A DNA stretch of 64,000 nucleotides from Vulcanimicrobiota bacterium. GTDB taxonomy: Bacteria; Vulcanimicrobiota; Xenobia; Xenobiales; Xenobiaceae. The notes beneath the pieces were generated by a model. That model worked only from the letters and a program-made list of their open reading frames with translations. It was not told the origin of the DNA and did no database searches. The first letter of the stretch is position 1, and every line of letters begins with the position of its first letter. This document shows positions 1 to 8,764 of this stretch, one piece after another. The translations under genes were made by a program, and so were the position numbers. The DNA lies in NCBI GenBank assembly GCA_944322965.1, contig CALUQR010000002.1, positions 307,171 through 371,170 of the forward strand. The letters run 5' to 3'.

Positions 1-560
1 AAAAGTTGGATCATCTTCTGGGCTTGGGGGGGATCGAGATGGGCTAAGGGCTCGTCGGCTAAGAGGAGTACCGGATTATTTAAGAGGGCTCGGGCCGCCG
101 CCACGCGCTGTTTCTGGCCGCCCGAAAGGTGCCCGGCTAAAGTCTGTTTCCAGGGGGTGAGTCCCAAAAATTCTAAGAGCTCTAGGGCTCGGGCTTGACC
201 CTGGGCCAAGGGTTTGGCGCCAAAATAGAGGGGCAAGAGCACATTTTGCAAGACGCTGCGCTGATGATCTAATTGCGGATCTTGGAAGATAAAGCCTACC
301 TTCTCCTGGCGCCAACGCGCCAACTGGCCCTCGCTTGCAGGTAGGGGCCGCCCCTCAAAGAGTATCTCGCCCCCTTGGGGGCGCAAGAGTCCGCCCACTA
401 GATTTAAGAGGGTGGTCTTACCTGAGCCCGAGTAACCTTGTAAGAGCCAAAACTGGCCCGCCTCTACCCGCCAATTGAAATTAGCGAGGAGCGGAGCGGC
501 CTGACTCTTAGGGGCGTAACTAAAAGAGAGATCTCTACACTCTAAGAGGGGGGGCGCCAT
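1..560 (-). CDS. ABC transporter ATP-binding protein (partial, C-terminus off the window)
   Basis: The first 186 residues of an ABC ATPase are read on the minus strand; the gene leaves the window at base 1. Walker A is GYSGSGKTT (residues 42-50), the Q-loop glutamine is near 93, the signature is LSGGQKQR (145-152), and Walker B LLLADEP is followed by the D-loop HLD. The spacing and the NVLLPL segment after the Q-loop resemble the LolD/FtsE/MacB group, which powers lipoprotein release or tripartite export at the inner membrane; that subgroup is inference. It starts 3 bases after the stop of the SppA-like gene, so the two are probably co-transcribed. The partner permease would lie outside the window. 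Confidence 0.9.
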   Translation of the reverse strand, partial: MAPPLLECRDLSFSYAPKSQAAPLLANFNWRVEAGQFWLLQGYSGSGKTTLLNLVGGLLRPQGGEILFEGRPLPASEGQLARWRQEKVGFIFQDPQLDHQRSVLQNVLLPLYFGAKPLAQGQARALELLEFLGLTPWKQTLAGHLSGGQKQRVAAARALLNNPVLLLADEPLAHLDPPQAQKMIQL

Positions 561-563
561 GAG

Positions 564-1841
564 CTAAGGCTGGGAGGGCAGCGGAGCTAAATAGTAGGGC
601 TGAGGGGAGCGCTCGAGCGCCTGCAGGGAGGGCTGGTAGGGGTTAGCGGGCGGGAGGGAAAGGGGCAGTTGTCCCCTGCGCCACAATTGCCAGAGGTTGG
701 CCCAATTGGAAGCTTGGTAACTTAAGCCCTGCCAGAGGGAGGCTTGAGAGCTCAAATAGACGATCTGGGCCTGGGGGGACTTGGCCAGCTGGCGGGCCAA
801 AGCGTAGGCCTCTTGGCGGTAGCCGATGCGGTCGATGAGCTTATGTTTTAGGGCCTGCTGACTATTAAAGATGCGCCCGTCGGCCAATTTGCGCACTTGG
901 GGTAAAGTGAGCTTACCCTTTCTACCTTGGGCTACGACCTCCGTAAAGCGTTGCCAGCTCTGGGTAACTAAGTTCTGTAAGAGCTGGCGCTCGGCGGGAC
1001 GCATTTCGCGGAAGGAGGAGCCTATATCCTTAAAGGAGGGGCCGCCATTGACGTTGCCGGAGGTGATAGTATTCATATCGACCCCCACCTTGCCCATAAG
1101 GCCCACTAACTCCGGGGTCTGCATAATGACCCCGATGGAGCCCGTCCAAGAGCTGGGTTGGGCCACGATCTCTTGGGCGGCCATGGCGATATAGTAACCG
1201 CCCGAGCAGGCCATATCGTCAAAGAGGGCCACGAGGGGCAGTTTACTCTCCTTTTTGAAGAGCTCCAACTCGTGGTAGATACTGTCGGAAGGGGCCACGC
1301 CGCCGCCGGGAGAGTTGATCTCTAAGATCACCCCTTTGACCCGCTTCTGGGAGGCGATATACTTTAAGGCGTAACTCACCCGCTGGGGGGTAATAAATCC
1401 GCTCTCTCCGCTACTCGTCCAGTCGCCGGAGACGATCATCCCCTGCAAGGGGAGGACTACGATTAGATCGCGCTCCAGTCCGCTCTCTGGGGATTCCTTA
1501 CCCCGGGCGTAACCCTTCTGAGGGTCGTCGACTAGGTAGGTTTGGAAATGGCCGCTCTGGGAGAAATCCTTAGTAGACTCCAAATCGCCCCAGGCCCTCG
1601 CTAAGAGTCCCACCATCCCTGCCGAGAGGGTTAGGAGGATAGCTAGACCGACTACTAAGACTAGAGCCCCCAGACAGTAACAGCCCCAGCGGGCCCGCTT
1701 GCGCCCGTCGTTCTCTTGCACAATAGTGCCCGTAGAACCGTTCGCTCCCCCAGAGTTCTGGTTAGCGAGGGCGCCTAAGGGGACGGTAGAGTGATTGACC
1801 GGCTCTACCGCGGGTTGGTTAGGGAAGATACTCTGGGGCAC
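564..1841 (-). CDS. sppA: Signal peptide peptidase SppA-like serine protease (S49)
   Basis: A 425-residue membrane-anchored S49 peptidase, a family that degrades cleaved signal peptides in the membrane with a Ser/Lys dyad. A polar N-terminus of about 50 residues precedes one membrane segment (about 54-82). The nucleophile is Ser213 in MACSGGYY and the general base is Lys271 in FKDIGS, matching the short, single-domain SppA arrangement. ADGRIFNSQQAL near the C-terminus is also typical. The start is GTG at 1841, chosen because AAGGAGGTG lies about 7 bases upstream. The ABC ATPase gene follows after 3 bases. Confidence 0.9.
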   Translation of the reverse strand: MPQSIFPNQPAVEPVNHSTVPLGALANQNSGGANGSTGTIVQENDGRKRARWGCYCLGALVLVVGLAILLTLSAGMVGLLARAWGDLESTKDFSQSGHFQTYLVDDPQKGYARGKESPESGLERDLIVVLPLQGMIVSGDWTSSGESGFITPQRVSYALKYIASQKRVKGVILEINSPGGGVAPSDSIYHELELFKKESKLPLVALFDDMACSGGYYIAMAAQEIVAQPSSWTGSIGVIMQTPELVGLMGKVGVDMNTITSGNVNGGPSFKDIGSSFREMRPAERQLLQNLVTQSWQRFTEVVAQGRKGKLTLPQVRKLADGRIFNSQQALKHKLIDRIGYRQEAYALARQLAKSPQAQIVYLSSQASLWQGLSYQASNWANLWQLWRRGQLPLSLPPANPYQPSLQALERSPQPYYLAPLPSQP

Positions 1842-1939
1842 GGGGCCACCTCCTTCTAAGGCTTAAGGCGCTCGACTAGCTAAACCCCTCTTAACTTTCG
1901 CTTGGGGGGAGGAGATCCTGCGCTTACAAGTAGGGGAGT

Positions 1940-2413
1940 CTATCCCGCGGGGGCCTCGGAGAGGGGGAGGTAGATACAGAATGAGGGGCAGCCCGCTATA
2001 TCTTGGAAGAAGCGCACTCGGCCATTGTGAGCGGCGATGAGAGGGGCTATAGAGCGAGTGGGGTTGGTCTCCCCATTAATTAAGAGGCAATGGGGCTCCG
2101 CCTGGGGCAGCTCTACCAATTCGCAAAAGCGCAATTCACAGTAGGAGCCTTCCGGTAAGTTCCACTTTCTCGCCTCTAAGCCCCCCAAGCGGGCGGCGCG
2201 CAAAGAGATGAGGACCGTACCCTTACTCATCAGACCGCTAGCGTGCCAGGCCAAAGAGTGCAAGATCTGCTGTAATTGCGAAGCCTCTAAGCGCACCCAG
2301 AGACTCTCCTGGGGAGGGGCGATCTGCAGTTGGATGCCCTCCTTCAAGATGCGCGTCAAATGGCTCTCCATAGAGCTCAAAGAGCGATGTAAGTCGATGA
2401 CATTATGACCCAT
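1940..2413 (-). CDS. Stand-alone degenerate histidine-kinase ATPase-like domain
   Basis: This 157-residue protein follows the outline of a HATPase_c domain of the hybrid-kinase type. LEASQLQQILHSLA matches the helix that normally carries the N-box, and the C-terminus FCIYLPLSEA matches the last strand of such domains. The two N-box asparagines are replaced (the Mg-binding one by His), no DxGxG D-box is visible, and the GTGLGL lid is replaced by an ETNPTRSIAP stretch. There is no HisKA, sensor or receiver domain. It probably cannot bind ATP and may be a scaffold, anti-sigma-like or regulatory pseudoenzyme. It faces away from the FtsB-like gene. The family assignment rests on pattern only. Confidence 0.6.
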   Translation of the reverse strand: MGHNVIDLHRSLSSMESHLTRILKEGIQLQIAPPQESLWVRLEASQLQQILHSLAWHASGLMSKGTVLISLRAARLGGLEARKWNLPEGSYCELRFCELVELPQAEPHCLLINGETNPTRSIAPLIAAHNGRVRFFQDIAGCPSFCIYLPLSEAPAG

Positions 2414-2596
2414 CTCCCTGGCGCCCTTCGCTTGCGCTCCCCCTTTTCCTGTACTCTCAGGCAGACTCTTGCGGAGCTTGCCATTTCCATGTTAGAAAAT
2501 GTTCATAAATATCGTTTAAAGAGCAGGATTCGGAGGGTAGGAAAATAGAACTTACGGGGACAGGGTCATTTCGGTAGCCAGCGGGGATTTATTAGC

Positions 2597-3022
2597 TTGA
2601 AAAACAAAGTGCGTCGCTTCTTGCGCTCCTCTATCTTCCTCAATACCATTGTGGGGATCGTCTTGCTCCTACTCTTAGCGGTCGGAGCCTACAGCGGAGT
2701 CAATATTATCGTTGAACAGCGCCAAGAGTGCGCCCAGAAGCTAGTGGCCTTAGAAGCCTGTGAGCGAGAGATCGCGCAAGCTAAGGCGGAGATCAAAGTC
2801 CTGGAGAAAAAAGAGCGTCACTTGCGCCAGCCCCAAGGGGTGGAAGACGCCGCCCGCGAGAAATTGGGCATGGTACGCAAAGGGGAAGTAGTCTACGTAG
2901 TAGACGGAGTCCAGCCCTCCGACTTAGAGAGCCAACAACTCCAAGCCACCGCCGACGCCTACCAACCCGGCCGCCGCCCCTCCGGCCTCTTCTTCAGCCT
3001 CTTCGGACCGCTTATTTTTTAA
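2597..3022 (+). CDS. Septum formation initiator family protein (FtsB/DivIC-like)
   Basis: A 141-residue bitopic protein with a short basic N-terminus, one membrane span (about 17-37), a coiled coil (about 40-80) and the family signature AREKLGMVRKGEVVYVV. FtsB/DivIC proteins form the FtsQLB complex that activates septal peptidoglycan synthesis. The start is TTG; no stronger upstream start is apparent and the Shine-Dalgarno is weak. The stop TAA is the first triplet of a repeat heptad (TAATGCGG), so the gene runs directly into repeat block A. The tail after residue 115 is not conserved in the family. Confidence 0.85.
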   Translation: MKNKVRRFLRSSIFLNTIVGIVLLLLLAVGAYSGVNIIVEQRQECAQKLVALEACEREIAQAKAEIKVLEKKERHLRQPQGVEDAAREKLGMVRKGEVVYVVDGVQPSDLESQQLQATADAYQPGRRPSGLFFSLFGPLIF

Positions 3023-3225
3023 TGCGGAATTCGGAATGCGTAATGCGTAATTGGGAAGGTGCGGCAAGGGGGTGGGGCGCAGCTCTAACTTTGGTTCCGT
3101 CGGTGACTTAGGGGCGAGGAGTCTCGGGTGAATGACTGGCGGATTCCGTAGGAAACTTGGCGGGGGGTAGGGGTAATGTGGAATTCGTAATTAGGAATTC
3201 GTAATTGGGTTAGTGAGGAATTAGG
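3020..3225 (+). repeat. Dispersed heptad/hairpin repeat, block A
   Basis: About 200 bases between the FtsB-like gene and the methyltransferase. Heptads of the form G(G/T)AAT(T/G)(C/A) occur at 3020-3056 and 3180-3222. Between them is a core (about 3070-3175) with GCTCTAACTT, GACTTAGGGGCGAG and AATGACTGGCGGAT, words that recur in blocks B and D. The 41 bases at 3182-3222 are repeated exactly at 4194-4234. No gene is seen here. Confidence 0.85.
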
Positions 3226-3276
3226 GGGGGGTGTAGTTCGTTTTGAATCAGTTGAAGTGTAAATCAGAGGTTTAAA

Positions 3277-4182
3277 ATGTCTTTTGAGCGTACATGGACC
3301 AAATTGTTAGGTAAGATTTCGCGGGCGCCGCGTCGTTGGGGGTGGGGTGAGCCTGACGCTAGTTACGTTTCGCAGCGCTTAGTTAGCGATTTGCGTTCTT
3401 ACGAGCGTTTATACCCCGCTTTGGAGGATGCTGCGCAGCGGCGTCAGTTTTATGAGCATTTGCGAGCGGCGAAATTGGCCTTGTCGCCCGTCATGGATGT
3501 AGAGGGGGGACAGTACGAGCGAGTAGGCGATCAGGAGGCCGATGGCGGGTATGTGATGCTCAAGTGGAAACTGCCCGAACCTAGTGAGCGTATCGCCTAT
3601 TCTATAGGGATCTGTGACGACGTAACCTGGGACAAAGATTTAGCCCAGCGCGGTTATCAGGTCTATATGTACGACCATACTATCGAAGGACTAGTAGAGT
3701 CGCACCCCAATTTCCATTTCTTTAAGATCGGGATCTGCGGAGAGCCCAAGGTAGACAAATGTCAGACCTTAGCGGAGATGGTAGCCTCCAACGGCCATAC
3801 TCAGCAGAAGAATATGATCCTTAAAATTGACGTTGAAGGCGCTGAACACGCCTCCTTCAACGCCTGTACCCCGGAACTGCTCCAGCAGTTTAGCCAAATA
3901 GTAGTCGAATGGCACCGACTCACCGATTATAAGGACTCAAAGAACATCCTCAACGCTATCCAGCGTCTGAACCAAACCCATCAAGCCATCCATATCCATG
4001 GCAATAACTTCTCGCCTACCGTAGGGCGAGTAGCCGACATCGAACTGCCAGAAGTATTAGAAATGACCTACCTGCGCCGCGACCTGGCCCATTTTATACC
4101 CTCCCAACGCTTCTTCCCCACCCCCTTAGATCGACCCTGTGATAAGACCCTCCTCGACTGGGAACTGGGCTACTGGACTTAA
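3277..4182 (+). CDS. FkbM-like / Methyltransf_22-like SAM methyltransferase
   Basis: A 301-residue cytosolic protein. The central part has YSIGICDDVTWDKDLAQRG followed by VYMYDH, like the motif I region of Methyltransf_22/FkbM proteins, and LKIDVEGAEHASF, the hallmark strand of FkbM methyltransferases, which usually O-methylate sugars or secondary metabolites. The C-terminal 80 residues are not recognised. The start ATG has AGAGGT 6 bases upstream. The gene stands alone between repeat blocks A and B and is bracketed by a 41-base exact direct repeat, which suggests it was acquired or moved as a unit. The substrate is unknown. Confidence 0.75.
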   Translation: MSFERTWTKLLGKISRAPRRWGWGEPDASYVSQRLVSDLRSYERLYPALEDAAQRRQFYEHLRAAKLALSPVMDVEGGQYERVGDQEADGGYVMLKWKLPEPSERIAYSIGICDDVTWDKDLAQRGYQVYMYDHTIEGLVESHPNFHFFKIGICGEPKVDKCQTLAEMVASNGHTQQKNMILKIDVEGAEHASFNACTPELLQQFSQIVVEWHRLTDYKDSKNILNAIQRLNQTHQAIHIHGNNFSPTVGRVADIELPEVLEMTYLRRDLAHFIPSQRFFPTPLDRPCDKTLLDWELGYWT

Positions 4183-4184
4183 AG

Positions 4185-4650
4185 ATAATTCGTAATTCGT
4201 AATTAGGAATTCGTAATTGGGTTAGTGAGGAATTTTAGGTTGCCGCTGGACGGAAGTTCTGGCGGCAACTTTTGTTTTTGCGGGACTTATGGGCGAGATG
4301 GCCAGAAGCAATTGCGGAATTCGGAGTTCGGAATGCGCTTATCTGGCAGCCTCCGGCCGCCAGATAAATTCGTAATTAGGAATGCGTAATGCGTAATTGA
4401 GGGAGTCGCGGCTGGAGCGGGGCGTGGCTATAACTTTAGTTTCGGCGGGACTCAGGGGCAGTGCGGCTTGGGGAAATGACTGGTTGGATCCGGAGTAGCA
4501 CAGCTTGGGGGAAAATCGTTAGGGGTGTGCGGGGCGGGGCGAAAGGCATCCAAAGCGATTCTGGCATAGGCTCAGCTACTTTCGGAGCCGCCAAGCCACT
4601 AACAAGCAGCCACCTAATTCCGAATTACGCATTCCGCATTCCGAATTAAC
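4185..4650. repeat. Dispersed heptad/hairpin repeat, block B (two opposed copies)
   Basis: This fills most of the 560-base gap between the methyltransferase and the Rpn gene. Heptads at 4188-4218 and 4314-4400 surround a 9-bp hairpin (TTATCTGGC at 4339-4347 with GCCAGATAA at 4359-4367). A plus-oriented core at about 4410-4545 repeats block A words (GGGACT, AATGACTGG, GGATCCGGA, GGGGGAAAATCGTT). It is followed by a minus-oriented copy at about 4553-4648 ending in ATTCCGAATTACGCATTCCG. Short reading frames inside are chance products of the repeat. 4650-4744 holds only the leader of the Rpn gene. Confidence 0.85.
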
Positions 4651-4744
4651 CCAAGCTCGCCCTTAAGTCTTGCGTTAACCTTGCTTACGGTGATAACTTA
4701 GGTACAGGCCGCTATGTAAGTACGACATTTAAAAGGGGGTAGTT

Positions 4745-5731
4745 ATGGGGCATGATTCGAGTTACAAGCGTCTTTTTAGCCATGTGGAGGTGGTAGAGTC
4801 TTGTGTAAGTGGATTCTTACCGCGTTGGTTGGTTAAAGAGTTAGATTTTAGCACTTTACAGGCTTTGCCTACGGTCCATGTCGATCATCGCCATAGAGAG
4901 CGGCGCAACGATCTTTTGTGGCGGATTGGGTGGAAGGACGGTGGCGTCTGTTACGTCGTTTTGATGTTTGAATTCCAGAGTACGGTAGATCAGAGGATGG
5001 TCGTACGCCTTTGGAATTACGTGGGTTGCGTTTGGGAAGAGGTTTTAAAGAACGAGAAGGGCTCTGAAAAAGCTAGTCTGCCCACTGTCGTTCCGATCGT
5101 GATTTACAATGGTTTGCATCCTTGGAATGCAGCCCAGGATATTGACGACTATTTACAGGCTCGTCCTCGCGGTATTCAGCGTATCAATGGCCATTTTAGA
5201 TACTTTGTTTTAGATGTAAGGCGTTTGCCGGGTAGGAAATTGGAGAAAGATCCAGGTCTTAGCTCCTGGATCTTTAGGTTAGAGCGAACTTCTAGCTCTC
5301 AAGAATTGGTCAGACTCTTGCGTGTTTTAGAACGCTCCTTGCGTAGCGAACGTTATAGCCAATTGCGGCGTGACTTTGTACAATGGATTGTGAGTATACT
5401 CTTGCCACAGAGAGGATATGAAGGGGTCCCCGAGCGTAATATTGTAGAGGAGGTAGATGATATGAGCCAAGTAGCTGACTATATAGAGAACTGGCGCGCC
5501 CAAGATCAAGCCGAAGCTAGAGCTGAGGGAGAAGCCAGAGGAATGATCAAGGGAGAAGCTAAAGGTCGAGTTGAGGGACGAGCTGAGGGTGAGACCTCCC
5601 TTCTTAAACGTCTCTTGGGAGGGGGACTCAGTATTGATAGTATCGCCCAAGCTTTAGGAATGAGCGTAATCGAAGTACGCAAAATAGCCGCCGGCAGTAA
5701 CAATGCGGAATTAGGAATGCGGAATGCGTAA
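4745..5731 (+). CDS. Rpn-family PD-(D/E)XK nuclease / putative transposase (PF04754-like)
   Basis: A 328-residue Rpn (recombination-promoting nuclease, YhgA-like, Transposase_31) protein. Asp56 in RNDLLWRI and Glu76-x-Gln78 in MFEFQS form the variant PD-(D/E)XK centre; VVPIVIYNG and YFVLDVRRLP are typical family segments. The C-terminal part has the usual charged low-complexity run of AEARAEGEARG type and a small helical SIDSIAQALGMS unit. In E. coli, Rpn proteins promote RecA-independent recombination. The last nine residues (from NAELG on) and the TAA stop are encoded by repeat heptads, so the natural C-terminus may have been replaced. Repeat blocks flank it on both sides. Confidence 0.88.
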   Translation: MGHDSSYKRLFSHVEVVESCVSGFLPRWLVKELDFSTLQALPTVHVDHRHRERRNDLLWRIGWKDGGVCYVVLMFEFQSTVDQRMVVRLWNYVGCVWEEVLKNEKGSEKASLPTVVPIVIYNGLHPWNAAQDIDDYLQARPRGIQRINGHFRYFVLDVRRLPGRKLEKDPGLSSWIFRLERTSSSQELVRLLRVLERSLRSERYSQLRRDFVQWIVSILLPQRGYEGVPERNIVEEVDDMSQVADYIENWRAQDQAEARAEGEARGMIKGEAKGRVEGRAEGETSLLKRLLGGGLSIDSIAQALGMSVIEVRKIAAGSNNAELGMRNA

Positions 5732-6016
5732 TTGAGGGCGGCAATGCCGCCAACGATTCTCCCATATGCCAAGTTACTTCCGGATCCGTCAAGCCATTAA
5801 CAAACGCCACCTAATTCCGAATTACGCATTAAGCATTCCGAATTAGATTAGAGGCGAAGCCTCCTGCGATTCTGGCATAAGTTCAGCTATTTCCGGATCC
5901 GCCAAGTCATTAGCAAGAGCCGTTTAATTCCGAATTCCGCATTCCGCACTCCGCATTGCTAGCCGCCGTCCCGGCGGCTAGCGCATTCCGAATTCCGCAT
6001 TACGAATTCCGAATTA
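5701..6016. repeat. Dispersed heptad/hairpin repeat, block C (two minus-oriented copies)
   Basis: The first copy (about 5704-5846) starts inside the Rpn 3' end with GGAATTAGGAATGCGG and ends with the inverted series ATTCCGAATTACGCATT, so heptads form imperfect terminal inverted repeats around a 6-bp hairpin (GGCGGC aat GCCGCC, 5736-5750) and the shared core. The second copy (about 5868-6016) carries a 10-bp hairpin, GCTAGCCGCC at 5958-5967 with its complement at 5973-5982, and ends in the stop codon of the LpxB-like gene on the other strand. There is no separate gene here. Confidence 0.85.
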
Positions 6017-7205
6017 TTTCCACAATGGCTTGCGAGGCGCCGCGGGAGGGGGTGTAGAGGTGGTGGAAGGCCCAGCGTTGGGCGGTCAGTTCTTGGGGTT
6101 TAGCCAACATCTCGAGGGCCTTGTGGGCTACTTGGGCGGGGGTGAGGACTCCTATAAGTTCGGGCACAACGTAGCGCTGGGCCAGGATATTGGGTTGGGC
6201 CAGGTAGGAGAGTTTCTTTTGTAAGTGGAGGAGCAGTTGCCCTTTGAGGCGGCGCCCTCCCGGTACCCAGTCTAGGAGTCCTAAGAGTCCTATGGAGGGT
6301 AAGAGTTCCGGCCTATTGAGGGGTAGGAGCATCAGTTGGGGCGTCCCCAGGGCGGCGGCTTCGGCCGTCTTGGTGCCGGGGATGGTGATCGCCAATTGGG
6401 AGGCGCTGAGGTGGGGCAATTGATGTCGGCGCACCAGTTCCAGGCTAATTCCGGGGGCTACGAGGGTCTCCCCTTGGAGTCGACCTTGAATCCCGCCCGC
6501 CTGGGGGTGGGGCGGGGCGCAGAGGGCCGAGGCTAGGCGGCTAGGCTCCAGGAAGGGGGAGAGTACCATCTGGAAGCGGAGGGCGGGTTGGCTCTGGCGC
6601 ATAATCCGGGCTGTCTCCAGGAAGAAGGGGGCTAAGCTCTCCACTTCGGCTAGGCGGGAGCCGGGCATAAAGGAGATGAGCTGGGGATCGGGGGCGGGTA
6701 AGGAGGCGTACTTCTGGCGGTAACTTTCCATCTGGTAGTAGACGTCGTCTACTACTAAATCGCCCACCTCAATAGCTTTAGAGAGGGGCAGATGGTGGCG
6801 GCGCATCCACTCTAGGTGTTGGCGGTCTTTGATGAAGTACCCTTGGAAGGCCCAGTCCCACCACCAGCGCCCCCAGAGGTAGGACCAGGCTTTGATCTTC
6901 CAGCGCCAGACTAAGGCCGCGCTATACATGAGGTCCCCGCCCAGATGGAGGAGGGCGGAGTGGCGTCGGTCGGGTCGGACTTGGGCGAGTAACTTCCAGT
7001 AGTTGCGCGGGGCCACGATCTCTTCTATCCCTAGCTCCTGGGCGGCCACTCGAGCTTCGGAGCCGGTGGCGAAGGTACAGGGCAAGAGGATGAGGGTCAA
7101 CTTGCACTGGGGCTCTTGTTGGCGCAGGGTATGGACTAGGGGACTGAGCCAGCCAGCCACTTCGCCGGGGCTATTGGCGGTCAAGAAGAGTTGGCGGAGG
7201 ACCAT
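6000..7205 (-). CDS. Lipid-A-disaccharide synthase-related glycosyltransferase
   Basis: 401 residues resembling LpxB-related (GT19-like, GT-B fold) proteins. LFLTANSPGEVAGW stands at the N-terminus, LISFMPGSRLAEVE matches the LpxB donor-domain motif LPGSR, and TIPGTKTAEAAALGTPQLM replaces the SGTATLE segment. The divergence is that of the LpxB-related group found in cyanobacteria and Deinococcus rather than true LpxB, so the acceptor sugar is uncertain. It starts 15 bases after hldE with an AGGAG site and is the last gene of the envelope-sugar run. The final residues (RNS) and the stop are encoded by repeat block C. Confidence 0.7.
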   Translation of the reverse strand: MVLRQLFLTANSPGEVAGWLSPLVHTLRQQEPQCKLTLILLPCTFATGSEARVAAQELGIEEIVAPRNYWKLLAQVRPDRRHSALLHLGGDLMYSAALVWRWKIKAWSYLWGRWWWDWAFQGYFIKDRQHLEWMRRHHLPLSKAIEVGDLVVDDVYYQMESYRQKYASLPAPDPQLISFMPGSRLAEVESLAPFFLETARIMRQSQPALRFQMVLSPFLEPSRLASALCAPPHPQAGGIQGRLQGETLVAPGISLELVRRHQLPHLSASQLAITIPGTKTAEAAALGTPQLMLLPLNRPELLPSIGLLGLLDWVPGGRRLKGQLLLHLQKKLSYLAQPNILAQRYVVPELIGVLTPAQVAHKALEMLAKPQELTAQRWAFHHLYTPSRGASQAIVEIIRNS

Positions 7206-7220
7206 AATTGAGTGAGCTCC

Positions 7221-8693
7221 TTACATTTTGAGGACGATAGCGCTAGTAGAGCGGCCGGGTATGAGTCGGGTGAGTACGATCTTCCCGCCGAAGCTTCTGA
7301 CGAGATCGGCTTCGGGCAGGTCTTCTTCGCGGTAATCTCCCCCTTTAACGTGGACGTCGGGCCTCAGGGCGGCCAAGAGTTCGAGGGGCGTCTCTTCGGG
7401 GAAGATGACTACCATATCGACGCACTCCAAGGCGGCCAACATCTCGGCCCGTTCCCCTTGGGGATTGATGGGGCGGCTGGGCCCTTTGAGAGCGCGCACG
7501 GAGTCGTCGGAGTTGATCCCTACGACGAGGAGGTCCCCTTCCGCCTTGGCGCTCAGGAGGGTATGCAGATGGCCTACGTGGAGAATATCGAAGCAGCCGT
7601 TAGTAAAGACCACCTTGGGGGGCTGGGGCGATTGGCGCAGCCTCTCGATCCGTTCGCGCGCTTCGCTGCGGCTGAGGATCTTGCGTTGGGGCGAGAGGGA
7701 GAGGTTGGGCTTCTTACTCTGTAGGGAGTCGAGCAACTCTTCTAAGCTGACGGTGGCCGTACCCACTTTGCGCACTACTACCGCGGCGGCGTGGGAGGCT
7801 AGGCGCATAGCCCGGTCGAGGGGTACTCCGCTGGCGGCGCAGATCGTCATTACGGAGAGGACGGTATCTCCCGCTCCGCTCACGTCGTAGACTTGGGAGG
7901 CTAAGGCTGGAACTTTGAGGGTGGGCTGCTGGGAGCGGAAGAGGGCCATCCCCCTTTCTCCCAAGGTCACTAAGACGGAGCCCGGCTCCAATTCGCCCAG
8001 TAAGGAGCGCCCCGCCTCTTCCAGGCCGGGTTGGGTAGCCGTATCGTAACCGGAGGCCGCTTTGGCCTCTTTGGCGTTGAGGGTAATGAGTTGGCAGCCC
8101 CGGAAGCGCTCTAAGTTGACGGGCTTAGGGCCGGCGATAATGGGGATGCCGGCGAAGATGGAGATGAGCTCTTGGACGTGCTCCCCCCAGAGGAGCCCTT
8201 TATCGTAGTCGGAGATAGCTAAGGCTTGGTAGCGGTCGCGATTCTCCTGGGCCCAGCGCAACATCTTCTGCCAGAGGTAATCTTTAACTTCCCGCTTAGT
8301 CTCTAAGTCGGCCCGCACCACCTGTTGGTTATTGGCGATAATGCGCGTTTTGAGGATGGTGGGGTAATCTTCATGGACGAAGATCCCTTGGGTCCCGATA
8401 TTTTGGCGATTGAGCATGAGGCGCAGGCGTCGACCTACGTCGTCCGCCCCCACGACCCCTAAGAGATCGACCTCCGCCCCCAGCGCTTTGAGGTTGGCGA
8501 CTACGTTGGCCGCGCCGCCCGGGGTGTAGGAATGGTGGGCGATATCTACTACGGGCACCGGCGCTTCGGGACTGATGCGCGAGACGCTGCCCCACACCCA
8601 GTAATCGAGCATCAGATCCCCGACGACTAAGATGCGCTTCCCTTGAAAGGCCGAGCCTATGGCCTGGGCTTCTTCGTAGTCGATCAAATTCAT
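7221..8693 (-). CDS. hldE: Bifunctional heptose-7-phosphate kinase / heptose-1-phosphate adenylyltransferase
   Basis: A 490-residue HldE (RfaE). The N-terminal ribokinase-type domain has VVGDLMLDYWVWG, ISPEAPVPVV and the anion-hole motif VSGAGDT. The C-terminal nucleotidyltransferase domain has FTNGCFDILHVGH and GRSTSAI. Together they phosphorylate heptose-7-phosphate and activate the product as an ADP-heptose for LPS inner core. An upstream in-frame GTG (8708) exists, but GGAGG lies 8 bases before the ATG at 8693 and overlaps that GTG, so the ATG start is preferred. The LpxB-like gene follows after 15 bases. This is good evidence for an outer membrane with heptose-containing polysaccharide. 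Confidence 0.95.
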   Translation of the reverse strand: MNLIDYEEAQAIGSAFQGKRILVVGDLMLDYWVWGSVSRISPEAPVPVVDIAHHSYTPGGAANVVANLKALGAEVDLLGVVGADDVGRRLRLMLNRQNIGTQGIFVHEDYPTILKTRIIANNQQVVRADLETKREVKDYLWQKMLRWAQENRDRYQALAISDYDKGLLWGEHVQELISIFAGIPIIAGPKPVNLERFRGCQLITLNAKEAKAASGYDTATQPGLEEAGRSLLGELEPGSVLVTLGERGMALFRSQQPTLKVPALASQVYDVSGAGDTVLSVMTICAASGVPLDRAMRLASHAAAVVVRKVGTATVSLEELLDSLQSKKPNLSLSPQRKILSRSEARERIERLRQSPQPPKVVFTNGCFDILHVGHLHTLLSAKAEGDLLVVGINSDDSVRALKGPSRPINPQGERAEMLAALECVDMVVIFPEETPLELLAALRPDVHVKGGDYREEDLPEADLVRSFGGKIVLTRLIPGRSTSAIVLKM

Positions 8694-8764
8694 AACTTTA
8701 GCCTCCACTCAAATTGGGGGCTCTATTAGCTCTGAGCCTTAAAATACCTTGCCCCCTTGCCTTT

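Noticed and set aside
4461..4649. 62-codon frame within repeat block B
   Set aside because: It consists of the repeat core read through; the same words occur in other copies without an open frame.
6000..7205. True LpxB
   Set aside because: The SGTATLE motif and overall layout differ; it fits the LpxB-related group, so the lpxB symbol was not used.
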